Below, in pieces: positions 56,564-64,000 of a DNA stretch of 64,000 nt; positions within the stretch are counted from its first letter, which is position 1; the number at the start of each line of letters is the position of its first letter. The notes below the pieces were generated by a model that was not told the DNA's origin, did no database searches, and saw nothing but the letters and a program-made list of their open reading frames with translations. The stretch spans positions 569,644,140 to 569,708,139 of the forward strand of contig CM040121.1 in the NCBI GenBank assembly GCA_022559845.1, given 5' to 3'. This DNA comes from Amorphophallus konjac (lineage: Eukaryota > Streptophyta > Magnoliopsida > Alismatales > Araceae). Position numbers and translations under genes: made by a program.

Positions 56564-58106
56564 AAATATAACATATATTAGACGACGGTGGCGCAGTCTC
56601 ACTGGTGGTGGCCTGCCAGTAGTGGTGATGCTGCTGTGATGGAGGGGTGTGGTTGGGGACCGGCAGCAGTCCGGCTTGGTAGGCGACGGCAGTGCAGTGC
56701 CAGCGGTGCAGTGCTGGCGGTGGTGCGGGCAGTCCCTCTGAACATAGAGAGAGAGAGAAAGAGAGAGTGACGGGAGACAGAGAATGAGGGAGTGTAGGCA
56801 GTGGCGGCCCATCTGCAGACAATGATGGCGAGCTCAGTGGGGCGGTCGGCGCTGCCAGCAGCAGATGCACAGAGTGGCTCTATCGGGCCATCGCTCTAAC
56901 GTTTGTGGGGGAGCGAGGGACGGCGTGGTGGCAGTCGGCGCTGGTGGTGTCGGGAAAGCTGGCAGCAGCTGGGTGGCGGTGGCGCTCAGAGAGGGGGTGG
57001 GAGGGGGGGCATGTGGCTAAAGAGGCCCGACGGGGCTGCAACAGGATGGGGGAAGGGAGGAGAGGGAAGTGAACGGCAGCATCGAAGCGGAGATGGCACG
57101 GGCCACTCCGGTGTCTGTGATGGCGATAGGTGAGATGGGTGGGCAAACGGTGGCGATCGGCGGCAACGATTTCCCCTTGCCGCTGCGGCTGAGAGGAAGA
57201 GGAAGAGGAAGAAGGAGAGGTGGAGGTAGTGGTCCAGTGACTCGGGCTTAGAAAAGGGGCAGGGTCGTGGTGAGGAAAAAGGAGGGGAGAGGAGAAAGAA
57301 GCGGAGGGAAAAGGGGGGAAGGTGGTTTCGACCGGCGGCCAACCGGCGCGGGGGCGAGCTCGTCTGGCACCATGGTTGGTGGCGAGGAGGGCGATCCGCC
57401 TCGATGTTCGGCTCCAGCAACGACACGGTGGCAAGGAGGGTTGCTCGGGCGACCGTGGGCCGAATGAGAGAGAACGGGTGGGAAGAAAGGGAGGTTACGG
57501 CAGCTAGGGTTGAGGGTGGTGGGGGGGGGTTCATGTTGAGGAAGGAGGAACGGTGGGAGTGGAGAAACGGATGGGAACTGGTGTATCTAGGGCCTCTCAC
57601 CCCATCTCCCTCTCCGAGAGCAGCTCTCTCAACTAAAAATAAAAGAAGAAAACTCTTTGATTCATCAAAACATGGTGTCTCTAAATGGAGAAGCACAACT
57701 CTTTAAGTAGGGGAAGGGGAACTCACAGGACTCGAGGCCTCATTGAAAAGGGCATATAAGAAAATCTCTCCTCTTCCTAGAAAATACAAGAGAACTCCTA
57801 GCCTACAAAAGATTCTAACATAGGAAATACAAACTACCCCAATGATGACACATTATCAAGGTAACAATAAAATACTAATAAACACCTAATAGTAGAGATC
57901 TTCTCCCAACGAGAGTGGGACTGGGTCTGGGTCTCGATGACACCAGTTCACTCACGTCAATCCTCCAGGTCGTACCACTGTCCCCACCAATCATATCACA
58001 AGCTCTCAACAGAGCAGTAAGAGAAGGCTGATTGTACAAGATGATGAGATGAGAAGAAGCAGTCGTAACATCTTACAGGGAGCTAGTTGTCAAGGTGGTT
58101 GCTATG
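56564..58106. other. GC/GA-rich region without supported gene
   Basis: Long overlapping frames on both strands (the longest minus-strand one is 236 codons at 56986-57696) are Pro/Ser/His- or Gly/Arg-rich with no family motif, and follow from GGAGG-type purine bias on the plus strand. I do not call a gene. 57600-58100 is AT-richer and unrecognised. Confidence 0.45.
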
Positions 58107-58576
58107 TTATCAAAGGTGCCTGAGGTGGTTGCCTAGGCGATGAGGTGAGGGAGGGCGCCCATGACTAACCTTGTTTCGGCCCAACTCGCCTAGGCAAACT
58201 TACTGTGGCCATAGGCACCTTTGGGGCCCATTCCTATAACCATGCTTTAGGTGTTTTATTATGAAGTTGAACTTAATTAGCACATGTGAATGCTTAAATC
58301 CATCTAGTCAAAGGTGAGAGGCGCTTGAGGCGATCAAGGGGTTGCCATCAATAAATATGTCAACAGAACATATAAATCAATAAATTAAAAAATTCATCCA
58401 TTTAGATGTGAGAAATAAATTAAGAACCTATCAAATTCAAATAGACCTGGTCTTGCATCGCGAGTTGACCTAGCAAGCTCGCCTAGGCGAGTTGAGCCAA
58501 AGCGAAGCGAGTTATGGGTGTCTTGCCTTGCCTTATCGCCTAGGCGAGTGCCTCAGACACCTTTGATAACATAGAT
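58107..58576. mobile_element. MITE-like element, long imperfect TIR with CCTAGGCG motif
   Basis: The left end TGTTATCAAAGGTGCCTGAGG and the right end in reverse TGTTATCAAAGGTGTCTGAGG match at all but one base, and inside both is GCCTAGGCGAT. TA flanks both ends (TSD TA would fit a mariner-like element), but a longer duplication is not evident, so superfamily assignment is open. No coding capacity. Confidence 0.6.
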
Positions 58577-58789
58577 ATAAATTTAGTTATTTTTCACATC
58601 TGAATTTTATTGGGTTATTTAAGTGTTCAAATTTTATATGAATTTGATAGGTTCTTAATATATTTCTCACATTTGAATGGATGAATTTACTAATCTTATT
58701 GATTTCATATATGTGTATTGACATATTTTTTTTTGAAAGTTGTGTTATTGACATATTTAATGATATATTAATATATATTTAATATATTT

Positions 58790-59300
58790 AAAAAACATCA
58801 CCTAGAATGCCTAGTCCATTGTCTAGACGTTTGAGGCCAAGGCAACCCTTTGATCACCTCACAAGCCTCTCGTCTCTGACTACATAAGCAGTCACCTAGA
58901 CTAGGAGGCAACAAGGTACCTTTAACCTTTTTGTGCTCCCAAAAGACGAGCAACGCACCATCTAGGTGACAAGGTGCTCGCCTAGGTGAGCGAGGTGCCT
59001 GCCTAATTATATTATTTATTGTTTATTTTCCATTTATATTCAAATTTATTATCTCATTGCCATTCAACTTTATGTTCAATTTTTGCCATTTATACATTTA
59101 ATTCATTAGTTTTCAATTTTTAATATTAACATCTGCAATTTTTCGTGTATTTTACTCTTAATTTTGTATATTGTGGCTATCCATTTTTTAGGTTTTTAAA
59201 AAGGTGTCAAGGTGTCACCTAAACGATGCCCAAGCAAATGTCTTATCGCCTAAGTGCTTAGGCTCCCCATGAACGCCTTGAATCACCTTGGCAATTATGA
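58790..59300. mobile_element. Degraded relatives of the CCTAGGCG MITE
   Basis: Scattered motifs of the same type (CACCTAG, GCTCGCCTAGGTGAG, TCTTATCGCCTAAG, GGTGTCAAGGTGTCACCT) occur without a clear pair of ends. They are probably broken or nested copies. Confidence 0.4.
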
Positions 59301-59639
59301 TTGGGAGCAATGACTCTACATGAGCTTTTAGTGATGATGAGGCTATTGCTGAAGCTGTTGAAGTTACTATTGACGTAGGTTCATATACTTTCATTCTCCT
59401 CAAGAACAACGTCATGACTCAAGATGGAGAGAGCCAAAGGAGAGAAGGAGAAGGCTATGGGCAAGAATGAGAATGTGAAGGCCAACAATGGCATGTATGC
59501 TTGATTAGGGATGTAGTTATTGGCCTAGTTGTCCACCTCACTTTCAGCCGGCATATTTCGGTATTAGTAGCATAGCTAAGGGAGGACAGCCAATTTAGTA
59601 CAAAAATTATATGAACCTACATATTCTGAACATAGTTTA

Positions 59640-60094
59640 AAAGGTCTTGAGACGGTTATGAGACGCTTTCTATGAGCTTCATAAGACGTAGGCCTTAAAG
59701 TAGATGAGGCGTAAGCCACAATAGTCTAGGAAAATAATCTTAAAATCGTCAAAAGAGCTAAAAATATTATTTATTTTCATGTGTTAATGCTATTCCAATT
59801 CAATGATAGATCCATGTTATCTAAAACACTTGATCATGTTTGAAGGACAATAAAAGAAGCGTTAGTCTTAGGTCTGTATTACAATACCTCACTACATCGC
59901 CTTCTCAATTGATGCACAAGACTCAAATAAATGACTTGAGGCGGTGAATACATTGAGATGTACCACCTCAATCGACAAAAGATGGAAGCCTCAAGTAAAA
60001 GGGCCAAGACGCATGCCTTAAGACATTTTTCTAGTGCCTCACTTTAAAGCTTAAATCTTAGTGCCTTGAGGCACCACCTTTTAAAACAATGATT
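59640..60094. mobile_element. MITE-like element with TTTAAAAGGT ends
   Basis: The left AGTTTAAAAGGTCTTGAG and the right in reverse TGTTTTAAAAGGTGGTGC pair imperfectly. The interior is rich in GAGGCG/GCCTCA motifs like the element at 58107. No clear duplication. Confidence 0.45.
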
Positions 60095-60440
60095 CTGAAG
60101 CTAACTCAAGCCAACAACCATCTATATCCCCGGGGGGACTTCAAAGAAGTTTCAAAGATATGGGTACATCATTAGTCCATCTCCGTACTCTTATTTGTTT
60201 AACTATGATTCTTCTACAATTATTAATAATTCGTCATGTACATACATGTGTCATTGTTGTTTTTGTTGCCTACTACGTCTTTTGGCATTTTTCTGATTTT
60301 TTGAATCTTTAAGGCATTCCCTGATCAACTAGAGGGCAGCATGTATTCTCGATTGTCAGGTGAGGGCATTCCCCATTCCCTACTTAGGCCTCCCCCTATC
60401 TCCAAGTGCTTTGAGATGTGCAGACTAGCTTCTTATCATT
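60095..60440. other. Intergenic, no recognised gene
   Basis: Nothing recognised; the 5' limit of the LINE remnant is somewhere near 60400. Confidence 0.4.
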
Positions 60441-61985
60441 CAGAGGTATGAGTCCAGACTGACGTGTTGGAAGAATAGACTTTTTTCTTAAGGCGGTAGG
60501 CTTGTTTTGTGCAGATCAATGTTTGACAGTCTACCTATTTATTTCCTTTCAGTGTTCCAGATCCCCAAATCTATGGCGTTGAAGATTGAGTCCATTCAGG
60601 TGAGATTTTTTTGGCATGGGATTGGGGGCCAAAGTAGGGGCTGGCATGATATTAATTGGGGTAGGGTGGCTGCTAGCAAAGATCAGGGAGGCCTGGGGAT
60701 CAAGAATGTCAGAGATTTTAATTTAGCCCTCCAATGTAAGTGGCCTGTGGAGGCTGGGGTCGAGAGATGAGGGGTTGTGGGCTCAAGTTATCAGGTAGAG
60801 ATACTATGCTAGCAGGAGGGTTTGGGGCTTAGTTTCTCCTTCTCTTCCCTGAATTTCTCTGACCTGGCGCGACATCTTGACTTGCAGGGATATTGTCTCT
60901 TCTGGTGTTCGGGTCCGACTAGGAAGAAGCGACCAATGCCTTTTCTGGAAGGACAGGTGGTGCGGTGATTTCATGTTGGAGACCTCCTTCCCCGACCTCT
61001 TCGCCGTCTCTGCTGACCCTATGGGGTCAGTTGCCCAATCTTTTGACTCCTAGCTTCCGGGCAGTACTTGGGGACCGATCTTCAGGAGGGACCTCACGAT
61101 GGATGAGATAGAGCAACCCGAGGGGGTCAGTTGCCCAATCTTTTGACTCCCAACTTCCGGGGGGTACTTGGGGACCGATCTTCAGAAGGAACCTCACGAT
61201 GGATGAGATGGAGCAACCCGAGGCCCTTCTACTCTTTCTCCTCGACCATACATTGCATCCCGATCGGGAGGATGAGTGGTCATGGAGGTGGGGTGTGGAG
61301 GGGTCCTTCTTAGTGAGGTCTGTCTATTCCATCGTCTTTGATGGAGGGGTGCGCCACGCTCTCGCCTCTCTTGTGTGGAGACCGCAGAGGCCCGCTGAAG
61401 GTGCAGCTTCTCATTTAGAGGATCTCCCACAGAAGGTTGCCGACTTATGATCTGTTGATACACTTCCTCACGAGGATCCAAACAGCCTACTACCTTTGTA
61501 GTCAGGATTCTGAGTCCGTGGACCACCTGTTTGTGTAGTGTACCTACTCACAAGAGGTGTGGAAGCGGCTCGCGTTGAAAGCCGGTGTGTGCTATTAGTC
61601 ATCAGCGACAAGTGCAGTGCTTCCTTGCGCCGTGGGGTAGGAGGTGGCCCATCAAAAGGGATTGGGTGGTTTGGTGACTTATCCTGCACACCACACTTTG
61701 GTCTCTATGGGGTTGAGCGGAACAATAGAATATTTAGGAGGGAGGCGAGAGAGGAAGAGTATTGTTTCTTTCATTTGTGATAGGGTGAGGGAATGGGTGA
61801 AGTTGAAGTGTAATGTGAATTCCTTCAACTCCCCTCTTGGCTTTGTCGGGGGGTTAGCTTCTGTTACACCTCCTTGGTGTGTCTTTTGTACAGGGAATTT
61901 AGGGGCTCATTGACTATACTTGTACATCACTCTTTTCTTTTAATATATCAATGGTACTAGTACTACCCACTTTAAAAAAAAAACA
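60440..61985 (+). pseudogene. 5'-truncated L1-type LINE remnant (RT C-terminus and zinc-binding RVT end)
   Basis: The plus strand reads LTCWKNRLFS (stop) GGRLVL, SMFDSLPIYFLSVFQIPKSM, VRFFWHGIGGQ, DQGGLGIKNVRDFNLALQCK, then in other frames LFWKDRWCGDFML, FLVRSVYSIVF and LYGVERNNRIFRRE. This is the order found after the reverse transcriptase core of plant L1 elements, including the zf-RVT region. Multiple stops and frame changes and a 100 bp duplication show it is dead. The 3' end is a run of A at 61974-61983, as expected for a LINE. Confidence 0.8.
61023..61222 (+). repeat. 100 bp tandem duplication inside the LINE remnant
   Basis: GTCAGTTGCCCAATCTTTTG at 61026 recurs at 61126, and both copies run to GAGCAACCCGAGG. 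About 7-8 differences separate them. The length is not a multiple of three, so it also shifts the frame. Confidence 0.92.
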
Positions 61986-62465
61986 GATCAGGCCAATCTA
62001 ACCCACTCTGGAATGAGATTGGAATTACCCAATCCAATAACCTAATTGTTTCACGCGAAAAATGCGAACACACTGATGATGAATTAAATTTGGGGATTTT
62101 GGGTATCATCAACATATTTATTTGCATATGTTTATTTCGCATTTTGGGTTTATTAGATAATTTAGGGTTCGTGTGCTGGACTTTTCCCCACCGACCATGA
62201 TCGGTGTTTATTTACATCGGCGTAAAGTCTAAACACCTTTGATTAACTGCCAAAGAACATCTTTTGCCTCTATATCCGTTGTGATGTTGAGGATTTCATC
62301 TAATGGACATAATCTTAATAATCACCCATTAAAGATACATACTCTTGCCGAGAAATTTGAAGAATTCTACTCTTATAACATATATAATTTGGATTACAAT
62401 GGGTCTTTTTAAGACCCTTATATTTGGTCCCGATTATGCAATCGAGTCTTTGGGTATACATCCGG
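61986..62465. other. Intergenic, no recognised gene
   Basis: Nothing recognised. Confidence 0.4.
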
Positions 62466-62910
62466 TCACAATCCAACCATTGAATATGCTTCAATTTGCA
62501 ATCAGACATGCTTCTGTTCACAATTGGACCTTTGGATTTACTTCTATCCACAATCGGATGGTTGAATTTGAGTTTCATCACGATTGGATTGTTACATTTG
62601 CTTCATCACAATCAGACGGTTGAGTTTGAGTTCCATCACGATCGGACCGATGAATTTGCTTTTGTTCACAATCGGAAGGCTGAGCTTGAGTTCCATCACG
62701 ATCAGACTTTTGAATTTGCTTCTGTCCACAATCGGACCGTCAGATTTGTTCCTAGTCAAGATCCGATAGTTGGATTTTATCCGGATCGAAATCTAACCGT
62801 TGGATATAAGTTTGATCAAGATCTGATCCTTGGATTAACTCTAGATTGAAATCTAACTGTTAGATTTGAATTTCATCACGATCGAATTGTTGAATCGCCA
62901 ATATAATCAC
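62466..62910. repeat. Diverged tandem array, period 30 bp
   Basis: The marker CACRATC (or CAAGATC) recurs at 62549, 62579, 62607, 62637, 62667, 62697, 62727, 62757, 62817 and 62877, i.e. at exact multiples of 30 except one 28-base step. Typical unit: CACAATCGGACGGTTGAATT plus TG and CTTYCAT. Because 30 is a multiple of three, one frame gives a ten-residue protein repeat (VHNR/HHDR type). Confidence 0.85.
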
Positions 62911-63069
62911 TATCAGGCTGTCAGATTGACCCATAGTCATAATCACTTTTTTGATCGTAATCGGACCATTAAGTTGACTTTCTATCCATAAAAGACATTT
63001 TCGCACAAGGCAAGGGATATTTGCAATTATCAACTTCTTTTGAGAAGATGAGGACATTTATGTAATTTC

Positions 63070-63345
63070 CATAATCATGGAGCATTTTTGTAATTTTTGC
63101 ACCATCCGGGGTATTTATGCCATTTTTCCACTATCAAGGGTATTTCTGCCATTTTTTCACTAGCAAGGGTATTCTTGCAATTTTAGATATTGAAAGGTTT
63201 TTTCATAATTTTCAGACATTGCAGGGTTTTTCCATAATTTTCAGACATAACAGAATTATTCCATAATTTCCAGACATGGCAGAATTTTCCCATAATTTTC
63301 AGACATGACAGGATTTTTCCGTAATTTTTAGACATGTTCACGAAC
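63070..63345. repeat. Tandem array, period 29 bp
   Basis: CAGACAT recurs at 63213, 63242, 63271, 63300 and, as TAGACAT, 63329, with TTTTTCCATAATTTT between. To the left, GGGTATTTCTGCCATTTTT units recur about every 29-30 bp from about 63109. No conserved spacer-repeat division is seen. Confidence 0.85.
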
Positions 63346-63649
63346 TTTGAACATTTTTGAACGTTGTATACTTTTTTCCTTATTTTTATGCAATTTACAA
63401 AATTTTCTCAACATTTAGGGGCATTTCCCCAAATGATAGGGTTATATATGCAAACAACCCCTTTATGGGATTCTCACAAGGCCAATAAACATTTTTGGCA
63501 TGAACTTTGATCATTTCTGAATGTTACATGATTTTCTGTAAATTATAGAAATTTCATAAAGTCATATGGACATATCTCCAATAACAAGGGCATTTATACA
63601 AATTCACATATCCCTTGAATGAGTTTTTACACAAACAAATCTTACAATT

Positions 63650-64000
63650 CTTACAATTCTTAGGAGCTGGAGATCCAGACCTTATCCCAAGTCTTCAAGC
63701 TTGGCACCTCGTGTGAAATGAGGCCCCTCCTCCATCTTTTATAGGAGTCTTAACCGGGAGGGCCTCATATACATTGGGTATTAATTACCCGGTGGGGTGG
63801 GGTTCCCCTGGTTAAGAGGGTGCAGCCGACCCCCACCTCCCCCCAGTTCACCTAGGGAGGTAAGTTCTTCATTCTTGACTCCTACCTCCCCACGGTTCAA
63901 CTGGGGAGGTAAATTCACCTCCACTTGATGCCTTGGGTATTAATTATCCATTGGGTTGGGGTTCCCCTAGTTAAGTGGGGGTGGAGGTTGGCATGAGCTT
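63650..64000 (-). mobile_element. Possible start of an LTR, cut by the window end
   Basis: The minus strand carries CTCCTATAAAAGATGG (63737-63752), very like the TATA region of the Tat LTR. Two direct repeats, GGTATTAATTACCCGGTGGG (63778) and GGTATTAATTATCCATTGGG (63945), each lead into TGGGGTTCCCC and GTTAAG. No LTR terminus or partner is visible, so this is tentative. Confidence 0.3.

Noticed and set aside
56880..57696. 184- and 236-codon Pro/Ser/His-rich minus-strand frames
   Set aside because: Low-complexity result of purine-rich plus-strand DNA, mutually overlapping, with no domain and no splice or start context.
62496..62849. Protein with ten-residue repeats
   Set aside because: The frame exists only because the DNA step is 30 bp; the start is arbitrary and the flanks are non-coding. 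Kept only as a repeat.
62466..63345. CRISPR array
   Set aside because: Units are contiguous and diverged without constant repeats separated by unique spacers, and this is plant nuclear DNA.

Overview
This is nuclear DNA of a flowering plant. The evidence is two plant-type genes with introns, plant-specific Ty3/gypsy lineages (chromovirus and Tat), a plant CACTA element with DUF4218/DUF4216-type coding sequence, hAT-type and mariner-like MITEs, a tRNA-derived SINE and many GA/TA microsatellites. I cannot name the species; a monocot is possible but not shown.

Layout. 1-897 is the end of a chromovirus-like LTR cut by the window edge. 0.9-8.7 kb is AT-rich intergenic DNA with small elements: an interrupted SINE-like sequence, a 171-175 bp tandem repeat, a hAT-type MITE with target duplication, and a broken NIK/SERK-type LRR receptor-kinase fragment. 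8694-12681 (minus) is a complete seven-exon gene for a VAN3-binding/FORKED-like protein (DUF828 plus PH domain, 386 aa by my splice model). 12.7-15.5 kb is non-coding with microsatellites.

15531-50445 is one old Tat/Retand-type Ty3/gypsy element (minus strand, about 11.8 kb without its insertions) holding three later transposons, each delimited to the base by its target duplication: a chromodomain Tekay-type element (16328-25929, TSD CCTTG) in its 3' LTR; a gag-protease-only deletion derivative of a sister family (26970-33270, TSD ACGTC) in its antisense ORF; and a CACTA element (36636-43803, TSD GGA) in its minisatellite. The host element has its own TSD (CACCT), a tRNA-Asp-type PBS, gag, protease, RT, two RNase H domains, integrase, an antisense gypsy-type ORF, and many disabling stops and frameshifts.

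50.4-64 kb holds a 171 bp duplication, the last five exons of a mitochondrial NAD-malic enzyme gene (54357-55134, minus), a degraded hAT transposase end, a SINE with target duplications, a cluster of MITE-like inverted repeats with CCTAGGCG motifs, a 5'-truncated L1-type LINE remnant ending in poly(A), and an array with 30 bp and then 29 bp periodicity leading into a possible LTR at the right edge.

Most interesting: the base-resolved four-element nest; a conserved array of about nine short dyads (GTGACGG/CCGTCAC, GTAACG/CGTTAC) inside the Tekay LTRs; two fold-back sequences upstream of the CACTA transposase-related gene, one sharing an 18 bp identity with its first exon; loss of the catalytic core from both CACTA genes with surrounding splice sites kept; and the 30/29 bp array.
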